Positions 1 through 13,391 of a stretch of 64,000 nt of DNA are shown here, piece after piece. Position 1 is the first letter of the stretch. Every line of letters starts with the position of its first letter. The DNA lies in assembly GCF_001644565.1 (NCBI RefSeq), contig NZ_CP011387.1:423001-487000 (forward strand), in the 5' to 3' direction. The notes under the pieces are model-generated. The model was given only the letters and a program-made list of their open reading frames with translations. It was not told where the DNA came from and made no database searches. The position numbers were made by a program, and so were the translations under genes. Source of the DNA: Deinococcus puniceus. GTDB lineage: Bacteria; Deinococcota; Deinococci; Deinococcales; Deinococcaceae.

Positions 1-2
1 AC

Positions 3-974
3 CCGGATCCCCGCCCTAAAGCCGAACTGTGTAATAAGACGTCTTACCCCTGTGCCGTAGACACCACCACCGTCAGCCCCCGCCCCTTGCCTCCTGTCGC
101 TACTTGCCCGGTGGGTACTCCGGTCAATCTGCTGGCCTCTCCTCTGGAAGCCTACGTGTTCCTCGATAACGTGACCAGCGAAACACCCGCCACCTTGATC
201 GCCAATGCAGCGGCGTACACCGTTCCTACTACGGGCAGCTTCATCGTAGACGGCAGCTATTTCTTCAACAACGGCGTTGCGCTGAACAACGCTGCCAGCC
301 TGCCCAGCACCCTACAACTCGTGATCAACGGCACCGTGTACGCCACCTTCCTCACCGAGGCGGGCTACAGTGGCCGGGCCAGCGTCACGGCCCAAAATGG
401 AGCGACGTTGGTGGGCGGCACTGCCACGACTGCCCTGCAACTGAACCGCACCAGCACGACAAACATCTGGGTGCAGTTGCCCGCCAGCGTGACCAGCATC
501 ACCGATGCAAAAGTGATCTTCAAATCCACCAGCCCCGGCACCGAAGCCAGCGACGACTACTCCTTCAGCGTCAAATCGATTTACGGCTGCTTTGCGCCCA
601 ATCCTAAAGCCACCGTCACCAAGACCGCGCAGAACATCACTGCCAACGGGCCTGTGGGAATCACCGGCACCGGCAAGCCCGGCGAAGTGTTGGAATACTG
701 CATCACCACGACCAATACGGGTAATATCGGCCTCGGCAAACTCGGCTTCGGCGACAACGTGCCCGCAAACACCGCCTTCAAGCTTGGTGCCTACGGCGCA
801 GGCAGAGACATCCGTGTCACCTACCCGGCCCCCCTAGCCGAGGCTTTCCTGACTGCCGCCGCCGACGCCGATTTGGGTGTCTTGGCTGCCGGACGGGTCA
901 CGGTGAACCCAAGCAACTTTGTGCTGGCTCCGGGCAAGGCTTACACCGTCTGCTTCCGCGCCACCATCGGCTAA
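3..974 (+). CDS. DUF11-type surface protein, C-terminal part (cut by window start)
   Basis: The reading frame is open from base 3, so the true start lies outside the window; the TTG at 87 is only an internal leucine. The visible 323 residues are Ser/Thr/Asn/Ala-rich beta-strand sequence. They end in a module with the pattern LEYCI, then DNVPANT, then VCFRATIG at the C terminus. The same module closes the large surface proteins at 30-45 kb. The region around IANAAAYTVPTTGSFIVDG matches the interrupted gene at 45.1 kb (PNAANYSIGTGPSNRFIVDM), so these are paralogs. It is probably an exported cell-envelope protein of unknown ligand. No sortase motif or C-terminal membrane anchor is present. A strong hairpin follows the stop. 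Confidence 0.75.
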   Translation, partial: PDPRPKAELCNKTSYPCAVDTTTVSPRPLPPVATCPVGTPVNLLASPLEAYVFLDNVTSETPATLIANAAAYTVPTTGSFIVDGSYFFNNGVALNNAASLPSTLQLVINGTVYATFLTEAGYSGRASVTAQNGATLVGGTATTALQLNRTSTTNIWVQLPASVTSITDAKVIFKSTSPGTEASDDYSFSVKSIYGCFAPNPKATVTKTAQNITANGPVGITGTGKPGEVLEYCITTTNTGNIGLGKLGFGDNVPANTAFKLGAYGAGRDIRVTYPAPLAEAFLTAAADADLGVLAAGRVTVNPSNFVLAPGKAYTVCFRATIG

Positions 975-990
975 GCTTCCCCTCTTATCG

Positions 991-1022
991 CGGGCCGCCC
1001 TCTGCACTGGGGCGGCCCGTTT
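991..1022 (+). terminator. Rho-independent terminator
   Basis: A perfect 10-bp GC-rich stem (991-1000 with 1010-1019) has a 9-nt loop and a short T run. It lies 17 nt after the stop of the DUF11 gene and ahead of ung. Confidence 0.75.
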
Positions 1023-1127
1023 GCTGCCGGGCTTTAAGCTTTCTTGACCCTGCGCCGCGCTGGACGCGAACCCACATTTCCGGGCAGGGGCAGGCAGGAC
1101 ACTGCCGCCACAAGGAGTTTGCCTGCC

Positions 1128-1865
1128 ATGAGCGACCAACCCAGTCTGTTTGACGATGCTGTTCCTGCTGCCGCTAGTGCCCCTGCCGTACCCCTGCCCG
1201 GTGATTGGGCCGAAGTTTTGAAAGGCGAAACCAGCCAGGCTTACTTTCAAAACCTGATGACATTCTTGGCACAGCAGCGAGAAACTGTCACCGTGTACCC
1301 GCCCCCAGAAGACATGTTTACGGCACTAAAGCTCACGCCTTACGCGGGTGTAAAGGTGCTGGTACTGGGCCAAGACCCGTATCACGGCGCGGGGCAGGCG
1401 CACGGCCTGAGCTTCAGCGTGCGGCCCGGTGTGCGCCCGCCGCCCAGCCTCGCCAACATTTACAAGGAACTGCGCGACGACGTGGGCTTTCAGATTCCCA
1501 AACACGGCTCGCTGACGCCTTGGGCCGCGCAGGGCGTGCTGCTGCTGAACGCCGTTCTGACCGTCCGGGCCGGGGAAGCCAACAGCCACGCGGGGCAAGG
1601 ATGGGAGAAGTTCACCGACGCGGTGATTAAGGCCGTGAACGCCAAGCCGGAGCGGGTGGTATTCGTGCTGTGGGGCGCGTATGCCCGCAAAAAGGCCAAA
1701 CTGATTACCGGGCCGCAGCACACCATCATTGAAAGTGCCCACCCCAGCCCCCTCAGCGTCACCAAATTTATGGGCAGCAAGCCGTTTTCGCAGACGAATG
1801 CGGCGCTACAGGAAGCTGGCCTGACGCCCATTGAGTGGCAGTTGCCCATGCAGGCCGAAGGCTGA
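1128..1865 (+). CDS. ung: Uracil-DNA glycosylase, family 1
   Basis: This enzyme removes uracil from DNA, opening base-excision repair of deaminated cytosine and misincorporated dUTP. The 245-residue protein carries the family-1 water-activating motif GQDPYHG at residues 81-87 (catalytic Asp83). The C-terminal HPSPLS motif at 205-210 supplies the conserved His205. The LLLNAVLTV segment near 138-146 is also typical. The ATG at 1128 was chosen because AAGGAG lies about 10 nt upstream and the following residues match the usual N terminus; the longer frame from 1044 lacks such support. The next gene begins 2 nt after the stop, so the two repair/topology genes are probably co-transcribed. Length is normal for the family. 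Confidence 0.95.
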   Translation: MSDQPSLFDDAVPAAASAPAVPLPGDWAEVLKGETSQAYFQNLMTFLAQQRETVTVYPPPEDMFTALKLTPYAGVKVLVLGQDPYHGAGQAHGLSFSVRPGVRPPPSLANIYKELRDDVGFQIPKHGSLTPWAAQGVLLLNAVLTVRAGEANSHAGQGWEKFTDAVIKAVNAKPERVVFVLWGAYARKKAKLITGPQHTIIESAHPSPLSVTKFMGSKPFSQTNAALQEAGLTPIEWQLPMQAEG

Positions 1866-1867
1866 AC

Positions 1868-2902
1868 GTGCCCGGACGCACCGAACTCCTTCAAGACGAA
1901 TACTTGCGGCGCGGGGGCCATGACCCCAAAGCCTTTGCTTACGCCTTCCCTGATGGCGAGCCTTACACCGACCCCGACGGCTTGGCCCGCATCGCTGCGT
2001 TGGCCGTGCCGCCCGCTTATACCGATGTGTATGTGTCGCCCGACCCGGACGCCGAATTGCAAGCCTTTGGCCGAGACGCCGCTGGACGGCTGCAATACCG
2101 CTACCATCCCGATTTTGTGCAGATCGGGGCGCTGAAAAAGTGGCAACGGCTGACGCGCTTTGCCGGAGCCTTGCCCACCTTGCGGGCCGTGACCACCACC
2201 GACCTGCGCCTCAGCGGGTTGCCGCCGCGCAAGGTCATGGCCCTGATGAGCCGCGTGCTGCATGTGGCCCGTTTCCGGGTGGGCAGTGACGCCTATGCCC
2301 GTGACCACAAAACCTACGGTCTGAGTACGCTGCGGCAAAATCATGTGGGGGTGCAGGGCAGCACCGTCACCTTTCATTTTCGCGGCAAACACGGGGTCAC
2401 GCAGCATAAGGCCACCCAAGACCGCACGCTGGCCGCCAACATAGAGCGCCTGCTGGAATTGCCGGGGCCGTGGCTGTTTCAGGCCGTGCAGGACGACACC
2501 CGCAGCCGCATTCGCGCTCCCGCCCTCAATTCCTACCTGCGGGAAGTCATCGGGCCGTTTACCGCCAAGGACTTCCGAACGTGGGGGGGAACCCTGCTGG
2601 CCGCCGAATTTTTGGCCGAAGCAGGCGTACCGGAAAGCGAACGCGCCGCCCGCAAAACCCTCGTGGAATGCGTGAAATATGTGGCCGCCGACTTGGGCAA
2701 CACGCCCGCCGTGACGCGGGGCAGCTATATTTGCCCAGTTATTTTTGACCGATACCTAGAGGGTAAGGTGCTGGACGACTACGAACCCCGGGCCGCCAAA
2801 TTGCCCCCGGAACTCGAAGGCCTGACCCGCAGTGAAGCGGCGCTGAAGCGGTTGCTGGAAAGCGAAAAAGCGCTGCGTGGGCGGCGGAAGAAGGCGGATT
2901 AA
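1868..2902 (+). CDS. DNA topoisomerase IB, eukaryotic/poxvirus type
   Basis: This is a type IB topoisomerase that nicks one DNA strand through a 3'-phosphotyrosine and relaxes supercoils by swivelling. With the GTG start at 1868 it has 344 residues, close to the known Deinococcus enzyme. Visible active-site elements are Arg137 in ARFRVGSD, Lys174 in FRGKHG, an Arg near 237 in KDFRTWGGT, and the nucleophile Tyr287 in TRGSYICP. The frame is open back to a GTG at 1835 inside ung, but the GTG at 1868 leaves only 2 nt between the genes. The 3' end overlaps the convergent oxidase gene by 4 bp. Bacterial IB enzymes are patchily distributed and Deinococcus is a known carrier. Confidence 0.93.
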   Translation: MPGRTELLQDEYLRRGGHDPKAFAYAFPDGEPYTDPDGLARIAALAVPPAYTDVYVSPDPDAELQAFGRDAAGRLQYRYHPDFVQIGALKKWQRLTRFAGALPTLRAVTTTDLRLSGLPPRKVMALMSRVLHVARFRVGSDAYARDHKTYGLSTLRQNHVGVQGSTVTFHFRGKHGVTQHKATQDRTLAANIERLLELPGPWLFQAVQDDTRSRIRAPALNSYLREVIGPFTAKDFRTWGGTLLAAEFLAEAGVPESERAARKTLVECVKYVAADLGNTPAVTRGSYICPVIFDRYLEGKVLDDYEPRAAKLPPELEGLTRSEAALKRLLESEKALRGRRKKAD

Positions 2903-4017
2903 TTCCGAATCAGATCCCGGCCTAGTTCCCCCACGCTCACCTTGCCGCACAGGGCCATGGCCAGCCGCAATTCTTCGTTCAGTAGGTGGAGGGTGCGGGT
3001 GACGCCTGCTTCCCCACCCGCCGCAAGGCCCCACAAGGCGGAGCGGCCCAAAAAGACGCCCTGTGCGCCCAGAGCCAACGCTTTCAGCACATCGGTGCCG
3101 CGAGTCACGCCGCCGTCTAGGTAGACCTCGCTGCGGCCTGCCACCGCGTCCACCACTTCGGGGAGGGCGTCTATGGCACTGACGGCGGTGTCCAGTTGCC
3201 GCCCACCGTGATTGCTGACCCACACATGGCAGCCGTGCTGAGCGGCCAATTCCGCGTCTTCGGCGGTCAGGATGCCCTTCAGCACGATGGGCAATGAGGT
3301 CACGCCGCGCAGCCACGCCAAGTCGTTCCAAGTCACGGTCTTATCCACCAAGCCCTGAAAATAGTTGACGAGTTGCGATCCCATGTCGGTTTCTATTCCG
3401 GCCAATTCCTGCCGTGTTCCGGCGTTGGGCACGCCCAGATGGGGCGGAAGGGCAAAGCGGTTGCGCTCGTTGGGTTCGCGGCGGCCCAAAAACGGCGCGT
3501 CTACGGTCAGCACCAACGCCCGCGCTCCCGCAGCCTCGGCCCGCTGCACCACTTCCGCACTGATTTCGCGCTGGCGATAGAGGTAGAGCTGAAACCAGAA
3601 CCCTGTGCTGGCCTGCTTTGCCACTGCCTCAATCGGCGTATTGGAAAAGGTGCTGAGCGTCATGACCGTGCCCATGCTGGCCGCGCCGCGTGCCGTGCCC
3701 AGTTCGGCGTCAGCGTGCGCCAGCCCGTGAAAAGCGCTGGGGGCGATGGCAATCGGCGTCTGCACGGGCAGGCCCAGCAGCGTGGTGCGGGTGTCCACGT
3801 TCGACACGTCCACCAGCATGCGGGGCCGCAGTTTCAGGCGGCGAAAGCCTTCGCGGTTGTCCCGCAGCGTCACCTCGTCGTTTGCGCCGCTGGCGTAGTA
3901 TTCGTGCGCGTTCTGATCCAGTGCGGCGCGGCCCAGCGCCTCTATTTCGGCCAGATTCACGGTCTGTTCCAGCGTCGGTTTCGGCGTCTGTGATGCACCC
4001 AGCGGCAGCGTGGTCAT
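2899..4017 (-). CDS. FMN-dependent alpha-hydroxy-acid oxidase/dehydrogenase
   Basis: A 372-residue TIM-barrel flavoprotein of the glycolate oxidase / lactate dehydrogenase family. It oxidises an (S)-2-hydroxy acid to the keto acid using FMN. Family signatures are YYASGANDE near residue 40, the [11 protein letters not shown] segment near 91-101, Lys247 in IVLKGI, the catalytic [10 protein letters not shown] with His270, and the FMN phosphate-binding [18 protein letters not shown] near 301-318. There is no signal peptide or cytochrome domain, so it is cytoplasmic. The sequence does not decide between lactate, glycolate and mandelate-type substrates. It converges on the topoisomerase gene with a 4-bp overlap. 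A start at 4017 gives the family's normal length. Confidence 0.88.
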   Translation of the reverse strand: MTTLPLGASQTPKPTLEQTVNLAEIEALGRAALDQNAHEYYASGANDEVTLRDNREGFRRLKLRPRMLVDVSNVDTRTTLLGLPVQTPIAIAPSAFHGLAHADAELGTARGAASMGTVMTLSTFSNTPIEAVAKQASTGFWFQLYLYRQREISAEVVQRAEAAGARALVLTVDAPFLGRREPNERNRFALPPHLGVPNAGTRQELAGIETDMGSQLVNYFQGLVDKTVTWNDLAWLRGVTSLPIVLKGILTAEDAELAAQHGCHVWVSNHGGRQLDTAVSAIDALPEVVDAVAGRSEVYLDGGVTRGTDVLKALALGAQGVFLGRSALWGLAAGGEAGVTRTLHLLNEELRLAMALCGKVSVGELGRDLIRN

Positions 4018-4107
4018 GGCCTTACCATCCGCTTCCTTTTACTGAGAGTCAAGGGACTTCGTAGCCTTCCTGACGGCAAGCGGCCCCGCCCCGGCGCAAG
4101 CTGAGCC

Positions 4108-4608
4108 ATGTTGCGTTCTCCCAAACCTATTGCTCCCCGCGCAGGCCAAGAAAGCGTGTGGGCCTACCCGCGCCCGCCCCGCTTGGAACGCACCGCCAAA
4201 CGGATAGAAGTCGTGCTGGGCGGCGTTGTTATTGCCGATACCACTGACGCTTACCGGGTACTGGAAACCAGTCATCCCCCCGGTTACTACCTACCCCGCG
4301 CCGCCTTTTTGCCCGGTGTGCTGGAGGCCGCCCACGGCGCAAGCTTTTGCGAATGGAAGGGCGAGGCCGCCTACTGGACGCTCTCGGCAGGCGGAAAGAC
4401 AGCCGCCCGCGCAGGCTGGAGCTATGAGCGGCCCACGCCTGCCTTTGCTGCCATTGCCGGATTTGTGGCCGTGTATGCGGGCCAGATGGACGAATGCCGC
4501 CTAGACGGCGAGCGCGTGACGCCGCAGCCGGGCGGGTTTTATGGCGGCTGGATTACGGCGGATGTGGTGGGGCCGTTTAAGGGCGGGCCGGGGTCTATGG
4601 GTTGGTAG
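4108..4608 (+). CDS. DUF427 domain protein
   Basis: A 166-residue soluble protein matching DUF427, a small beta-rich family with unassigned function. Typical features are the tandem beta-strand pattern with VLETSHPPGYYLPRAAF near residues 49-65, the CEWKGEAAYW strand near 79-88 and the closing GGWIT segment near 146-150. No catalytic function can be inferred. It stands alone between a divergent oxidase gene and a convergent low-GC gene that ends only 13 nt away. No clear ribosome-binding site precedes the ATG. Base composition is like the housekeeping neighbours. Confidence 0.85.
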   Translation: MLRSPKPIAPRAGQESVWAYPRPPRLERTAKRIEVVLGGVVIADTTDAYRVLETSHPPGYYLPRAAFLPGVLEAAHGASFCEWKGEAAYWTLSAGGKTAARAGWSYERPTPAFAAIAGFVAVYAGQMDECRLDGERVTPQPGGFYGGWITADVVGPFKGGPGSMGW

Positions 4609-4621
4609 GGTGTTGGCTAAA

Positions 4622-5845
4622 TCAAGGACGAGCAACCTTAACACCAATTACTGACACGGGTGTTTCTGTAGATTGCTTACTGCCGTTGCCCAACTGTCCG
4701 TAAGTGTTGTCTCCTATTGAAAACAGCCTTCCATCTCTATCAAGAAAAAGAGCGTGCGTACGGGAAACACTAATATCGATGATATTTTGCAATCCATTAA
4801 CTATTCGAGGTACTGTAGGCGTTCCTGTTTTATCTACAGTAAATTCCCGAACCTCTCCATTCTTTGTTGCAACGTAGCCTCTCCCACCAGTACCCAACAT
4901 GTTGATGCTGCTCATTTTATTTATGTCCTGAAAGCCAGCCAAAGCGGTTGCGCCTTTTTGATCTATTCGCATGGCTGTACCGTTTTGTAATTGAGCCAAA
5001 AAGCTGGAGTCGGTGAGCGGGGTAATCGTCACAACCTCGCTGATAGCAGGGATACTCTTTAGAGTGCCATCACAGTCATTCGATATAAAAGCATTGCCAT
5101 TGCTATCTATAGCTGCGATGTATCCAGTGCTGTTTGTGCTACCGACGCTGATTGCATAAGTTACGTTTTTGAGCGGATTTCTTAAGCGTCCGTTACCACG
5201 TGTATAGGAAAAAGTGCCGTCGCCAGCAGAAACAAGCAGGCAAGCGCCATAGCTCACATACTTGATATTTTTCTCTAAAACTGCTGGTGTACCTCGGTCT
5301 TTCCCCCAAGCCCAGAGATTGCGATCTTCAGTCAGAGCTAAGCCCATCAGACTAAAATTAGCGTCAGCCGCAGTAGCTACGGCAGATACGTTGGTGAGTC
5401 CTTCTACAAGCAGTGGGACGGGGTTAGCGATTGCTTTGGCTCCGGGCACTTGTTTCCTATCATTGCGTCCCCAAGCCCAGAGGCGGCCATCTTCCGCAAT
5501 AGCTAAGCTGTAGCCGTCGCCTGCAACGAAAGTATGGGTTCGCCAAGGCGTTGAAATTGCTGTGCTGGCAGCCTGAATTTGCACGGTAGCGAACGCCTTT
5601 CGAGTCGCATCCTTCGGATCTTGTGCAGTCACAGTAATGCTTACCCCGGTTGCGGGGGTCTCAAGCACCACACGAGTCCCGCGTAGGCTCCCCAAATTGC
5701 CGCCACTCGATTGCCACAGGACATCCTCATTGGCCGACAGAATGACAAGACTGTTGGGTAAGACTTGCTGTGTAGCAGGAGTGATTCGCAAGGGTTCGGC
5801 ACAAGCAGATCCCAAGAGTGCCAGACTCAACAGAAGGCAACGCAT
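4622..5845 (-). CDS. RCC1-repeat-like secreted protein with Ig-like N-terminal region
   Basis: A 407-residue protein starting MRCLLLSLALLGSACAEP: a signal peptide, with cleavage plausible after ACA or as an atypical lipoprotein at the Cys. Residues about 20-85 look like a bacterial Ig-like strand domain. The rest carries RCC1-type blades, seen as GDGYSLAIAEDGRLWAWG, ALTEDRNLWAWG and RTHALFLDRDGRLFSIG, with the last followed by YGQLGNG. It probably folds as a seven-bladed propeller outside the cytoplasm; the ligand is unknown. The ATG at 5845 is preferred over 5851 because TATACA lies 8 nt upstream and AGGAT is also in place. The gene is clearly richer in A+T than its neighbours, which suggests recent acquisition. 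It converges on the DUF427 gene. Confidence 0.72.
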   Translation of the reverse strand: MRCLLLSLALLGSACAEPLRITPATQQVLPNSLVILSANEDVLWQSSGGNLGSLRGTRVVLETPATGVSITVTAQDPKDATRKAFATVQIQAASTAISTPWRTHTFVAGDGYSLAIAEDGRLWAWGRNDRKQVPGAKAIANPVPLLVEGLTNVSAVATAADANFSLMGLALTEDRNLWAWGKDRGTPAVLEKNIKYVSYGACLLVSAGDGTFSYTRGNGRLRNPLKNVTYAISVGSTNSTGYIAAIDSNGNAFISNDCDGTLKSIPAISEVVTITPLTDSSFLAQLQNGTAMRIDQKGATALAGFQDINKMSSINMLGTGGRGYVATKNGEVREFTVDKTGTPTVPRIVNGLQNIIDISVSRTHALFLDRDGRLFSIGDNTYGQLGNGSKQSTETPVSVIGVKVARP

Positions 5846-5853
5846 AGACATCC

Positions 5854-5859
5854 TGTATA
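5854..5859 (-). promoter_or_regulatory. Extended -10 element of the RCC1-like gene
   Basis: Read on the minus strand this is TATACA preceded by TGG, an extended -10 box. It lies 8 nt before the ATG at 5845, so the transcript would start at or next to the start codon. Confidence 0.45.
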
Positions 5860-5949
5860 CCAAAGAAATGACTGGGCTGTAAGCAAACTTTCTATATTTC
5901 GACTACGCGGCGTGCCTTTCCTTAAACGCCCCTCCCCGCCTACCCTTGA

Positions 5950-5955
5950 TACCCT
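5950..5955 (+). promoter_or_regulatory. Extended -10 element, probable leaderless transcript
   Basis: TACCCT preceded by TGA (TGn extended -10) lies 6 nt before the ATG at 5962. There is no ribosome-binding site. This is the TANNNT-ATG spacing known for leaderless genes in Deinococcus. Confidence 0.5.
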
Positions 5956-5961
5956 GATTCC

Positions 5962-6372
5962 ATGACGGCTTCTGATGAACGCATTCGCTCCAAACTGACG
6001 GCGCTGGTGCCTGCGCTGCGGCATTTTCATTCGGCGCTGCTGGACTTTGCCAAAGGTGAATACGAATTCCTGAACGGGCCGGTGCAGGGGCCATTCGCCC
6101 TGTATTCCTTGGTCATGAACCACCCCTCGTTTCAGTGGTTGCGCCCGCTGTCGGGCTTTATGGCCACGCTGGATGAAGTGCTGGACGCCAAAGGCACGCC
6201 CATGACCGAGCGCAATGTGGCTGATGCAAAGCAGGCGCTGGGGCTGCTCTTCGCCGACACCGACACCCAATTTGCCGATTTCCGGGCGGGGTACCGGCGG
6301 GCCAAAACTGACCTACGTGTGCGCGAAACAGAGGCACGTTGGCGCGAGATCTTAACTTCTCTGGAGGCGTGA
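5962..6372 (+). CDS. Conserved hypothetical protein upstream of pth
   Basis: A 136-residue soluble, mostly helical protein that I cannot place in a named family. It has no signal peptide and no obvious metal-binding or nucleotide-binding motif. A charged, Arg/Glu-rich helix forms the C terminus. It appears to be the first gene of a two-gene operon: the peptidyl-tRNA hydrolase start lies one base after its stop, and its last codons contain the GGAGG used by pth. The start at 5962 is supported by a TACCCT box 6 nt upstream, suggesting leaderless translation. Base composition and codon use match the surrounding housekeeping genes, so it is likely real. Confidence 0.72.
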   Translation: MTASDERIRSKLTALVPALRHFHSALLDFAKGEYEFLNGPVQGPFALYSLVMNHPSFQWLRPLSGFMATLDEVLDAKGTPMTERNVADAKQALGLLFADTDTQFADFRAGYRRAKTDLRVRETEARWREILTSLEA

Positions 6373-6373
6373 G

Positions 6374-7054
6374 TTGCGCCTGATTGTCGGCCTCGGCAAT
6401 CCCGGCACGCAGTACGCCCGCACCCGGCACAACGTGGGCTGGCTGGTGCTGGATGAACTGGGACGGCGTTGGGGGGCCACGTGGCGCAAAGAAAAAGACG
6501 CGGAACTGGCCGAAATCCGCGTGGGGGCCGCGCCCGGAACCAAGGTGCTGCTGGTGCGCCCGCTGACGTTTATGAATGCGTCGGGCAAAGCCGTTGCGCC
6601 GTTGGTGTCCTTTTACAAGTTGGAGCCGGAGGCACTTCTGGCCGTTCAGGACGACCTCGACAGCCCGTTTGGGTTACTGAAATTTCGCCCCAGTGGGCGG
6701 CATGGCGGCCAAAACGGAATCCGTGACCTGATTCGGGTTCTCGGCACCGAAGCCTTTCCACGCCTGAAAATTGGCATTTCGCGGCCCCCGGCAGGCTGGG
6801 ACGTGAGCGATTGGGTGCTGAGCCGCTGGCGCGACGAAGAAGCGGAGACGTTGGCCGAACTGATCCGGCTGGGGGCCAACGCCGCCGAAGTCTGGGCGCA
6901 ACACGGGCTGAAAGAAGGTCAGGCGCAATTTAATGGCACAGATCTGAGGCCTAAGCCGGAGCCGCTCAAAGTGGAGACCGTCAAGGTTGAGCCAGTCAAG
7001 GTTGAGCCAGTCAAAGTGGAGACGGTGCAAGCCGGGGCAGATGAAGTGCGGTGA
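6374..7054 (+). CDS. pth: Peptidyl-tRNA hydrolase with repeat-built C-terminal tail
   Basis: Pth cleaves peptidyl-tRNA released from stalled ribosomes and recycles the tRNA. The start is TTG at 6374, with GGAGG 6 nt upstream inside the previous gene. Catalytic residues are visible: Asn9 in [10 protein letters not shown], His19 in TRHNVGW, Asp93/94 in VQDDLD and Asn114 in HGGQNGIRD. The enzyme core ends near residue 190. The remaining tail includes four tandem 15-nt units (about 6970-7029) encoding VE(T/P)V(K/Q) repeats, not part of the usual fold. The tail is acidic/basic alternating and probably disordered. Its function is unknown; replication slippage would explain its origin. Confidence 0.93.
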   Translation: MRLIVGLGNPGTQYARTRHNVGWLVLDELGRRWGATWRKEKDAELAEIRVGAAPGTKVLLVRPLTFMNASGKAVAPLVSFYKLEPEALLAVQDDLDSPFGLLKFRPSGRHGGQNGIRDLIRVLGTEAFPRLKIGISRPPAGWDVSDWVLSRWRDEEAETLAELIRLGANAAEVWAQHGLKEGQAQFNGTDLRPKPEPLKVETVKVEPVKVEPVKVETVQAGADEVR

Positions 7055-7077
7055 TCAGAGGCCGCCCTTGCCCTGCC

Positions 7078-7101
7078 CTTAGACCCTAGACCCTTAGACT
7101 G
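7078..7101. repeat. TTAGACC-type intergenic repeat
   Basis: Between pth and the DUF4126 gene lies a short array of CCCTTAGA / CCCTAGA units. The same units, in both orientations, occur at 14724-14828 inside the ATPase operon, so this is a dispersed repeat family. Confidence 0.55.
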
Positions 7102-7159
7102 CCCTCACCGCAACCCTGCCCCGCAACACTTCCCCCGCTCACCGCGTATAAGGAGCCGT

Positions 7160-7717
7160 ATGGAACTCCTCACTGGACTGCTTTCCTCGCTGGGCCTCTC
7201 CGGGGCGGCGGGCCTGAACGCTTATATTCCGCTGCTGGTGGTGGGCCTGCTCTCGCGTTTTGGCGTGCTGGAACTGTCGCAGCCCTTTGATTTGTTGGGC
7301 AACGTATGGGTGTTGGTAGGCGTGGGCGTGATCGGCCTGCTGGACTTTGTGGGCGACAAGATTCCCGGTGTAGACCATCTGCTCCACCTGTTCGGCGGCG
7401 TGGTCAATGCAGTGGCGGGGGCCATCCTGTTTGCGTCTCAGGCGGGTGTGGCCGATGTGCCCCCGGCCCTCAGCCTCGCATTGGGCCTGATCGTGGCAGG
7501 CGGCGTACAAGCCACGCGCACGGTCATTCGTCCGGTGGCAACGGCAACCACAGGCGGTTTGGGCAACCCAGTCATCAGCACCGCCGAGGACGGGGCCAGC
7601 CTGACCATCAGCGTGCTGGCAATTTTTGCCCCCATTCTGGCGGTGCTGGGTTTGGCAGGCGTACTGGTGGTGGCCTACCGCCTGTGGGCGCGGGTGCGGG
7701 GCCGCCGATTGCTGTAG
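7160..7717 (+). CDS. DUF4126 family membrane protein
   Basis: A 185-residue integral membrane protein of the DUF4126 family. It is hydrophobic and Gly-rich, with about five predicted membrane segments. The N-terminal LSGAAGLNAYIPLLVVGLL segment and the internal GDKIPGVDHL motif are typical. An AAGGAG box lies 10 nt before the ATG. The C terminus is Arg-rich (RLWARVRGRR), consistent with a cytoplasmic end. Function in this family has not been established; it is sometimes predicted as a small transporter or permease. The gene is monocistronic, ending in a T-rich terminator. Confidence 0.82.
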   Translation: MELLTGLLSSLGLSGAAGLNAYIPLLVVGLLSRFGVLELSQPFDLLGNVWVLVGVGVIGLLDFVGDKIPGVDHLLHLFGGVVNAVAGAILFASQAGVADVPPALSLALGLIVAGGVQATRTVIRPVATATTGGLGNPVISTAEDGASLTISVLAIFAPILAVLGLAGVLVVAYRLWARVRGRRLL

Positions 7718-7747
7718 ACCAGCATTTCACCGCCAGATTCGGCAGGG

Positions 7748-7776
7748 GAGAGGGGCCAGCACACGGCCTCTCTTTT
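7748..7776 (+). terminator. Rho-independent terminator of the DUF4126 gene
   Basis: An imperfect hairpin (GAGAGGGGCC with GGCCTCTC) is followed by six T residues, 31 nt after the stop codon. Confidence 0.7.
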
Positions 7777-7922
7777 TTGTTGCCCGCCGTGTTCTACTCG
7801 TTTGGCGGCAAAATGTCTAGCTTTTCTGCGACAGTTTGGCAGGTCATCTTCATGCACACCCTGATTTCTGGACAACTTGTGCAAAATGACCGTCAAAATC
7901 TAGCCAGATGTCCGGGTTTTCG

Positions 7923-7951
7923 TTGACATCCTGCACGGACTTCCTCACACT
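7923..7951 (+). promoter_or_regulatory. Candidate sigma-70-type promoter of glnK-amt
   Basis: A perfect TTGACA -35 box is followed after 17 nt by CACACT, a weak -10 sharing only three consensus bases. The start site would lie about 60 nt before glnK. A weak -10 may indicate that an activator is needed, which is an inference. The rest of the 300-base gap (7777-8019) holds no gene that I can support. Confidence 0.4.
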
Positions 7952-8019
7952 GAACCCATGCAGGGATGCACCGAGCCAACATTGACGGCCTGCAAATTAA
8001 GCAGTGCAAAGGAGACGCC

Positions 8020-8394
<375 letters not shown>

Positions 8395-8426
8395 GCGGCC
8401 CCAAGAACGCCCCCGGAGGGAGAGAC

Positions 8427-9734
<1,308 letters not shown>

Positions 9735-9807
9735 ATCTTTTCCTACGCCTGACCCTCTACTCCCCTCTGATCTCTTCTCTTCCCCCAAATCCGAACCTCC
9801 ACGTCTG

Positions 9808-9839
9808 GCCCGCCACTGACCGCATCCCCAGTGGCGGGC
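9808..9839 (+). terminator. Hairpin downstream of amt, possible terminator
   Basis: A perfect 10-bp inverted repeat (GCCCGCCACT with AGTGGCGGGC) has a 12-nt loop. No T run follows, so termination may be weak or factor-dependent. Confidence 0.5.
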
Positions 9840-10110
9840 GCTGCTGTGCCGATAGAGTTGTGCTCTTTTCAGCACTCAGGGCCGAAACGGTAGCCAACCT
9901 GACGGTGCTTTTTGCCAGTCGTCTCATCAAGTTGCCCCTGCCGGGACGCATGCCCCCTCAGTGCAATTGGAGGCGTGTGTTAGGATGCTTGCTGAGTCTG
10001 ACGTCATTCTAAGGGTCGGGCCACCACAGCTCTGGCACCCTCTTCATGCCACCGTTTTTAGGGTGGTCTGTTTGGGTGTCTTGAGCCGCGATGGTAAAGG
10101 AGGAGGGGAT
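9840..10110 (+). promoter_or_regulatory. Leader region of the V/A-ATPase operon
   Basis: This stretch contains no gene that I can support; an open frame from 9961 is simply the upstream extension of atpG. It contains an extended -10-like TGT-TAGGAT (9978-9986), about 125 nt before the first start, without a clear -35. A small hairpin lies near 10049-10067 (CCACC with GGTGG). Confidence 0.35.
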
Positions 10111-10424
10111 TTGGACGCTTCAAGTCGAGTCTTGAGTGAACTGGCCAGCCGTGAGGCCGCGCTGGACGCCCAGATCGAAGCGGCCCGCGAGGAAGCGAAG
10201 CGGGAGGTCGAGGCTGCCGAGCAGGAAGCGGCCCGTATTCTCCGTGACGCGGAGGCGCGCGCTCAGGCCATGCAGGCCGAACATGACGGGCAGCTCACCA
10301 CAGAAACGCAGGCTATTCGTGCCGACGCCACCGCGCAGGCGGAGGGCGACGCGCAGGTGTCGCGTGAACGGGCCAGCGCCCGGATTCAGCAGGCCGCCGA
10401 ACACATTCTGAAGGCGGTGTTGCC

Positions 10425-10428
<4 letters not shown>
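10111..10428 (+). CDS. V/A-type ATPase subunit G (peripheral stalk)
   Basis: A 105-residue, nearly all-helical protein rich in Ala, Glu, Arg and Gln with heptad spacing, as expected for the stalk subunit that pairs with subunit E. The start is taken as TTG at 10111 because AAGGAGGAGG lies 4-8 nt upstream. The longer frame from 9961 adds an uncharacteristic Cys/Trp-containing segment. The heptad region covers residues about 10-95. It is the first gene of the ATPase operon; its stop overlaps the GTG of the I subunit by four bases (GTGA). Assignment rests on position and coiled-coil character, since sequence is poorly conserved in this subunit. Confidence 0.8.
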
Positions 10429-12500
<2,072 letters not shown>

Positions 12501-12517
12501 TTTCAGGAGTGTCCACT

Positions 12518-13379
<862 letters not shown>

Positions 13380-13391
13380 AGGACGCTGGCC

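Noticed and set aside
9961..10110. Upstream extension of the ATPase G subunit frame
   Set aside because: The added residues do not resemble a stalk helix, and a strong AAGGAGGAGG lies just before the internal TTG at 10111.
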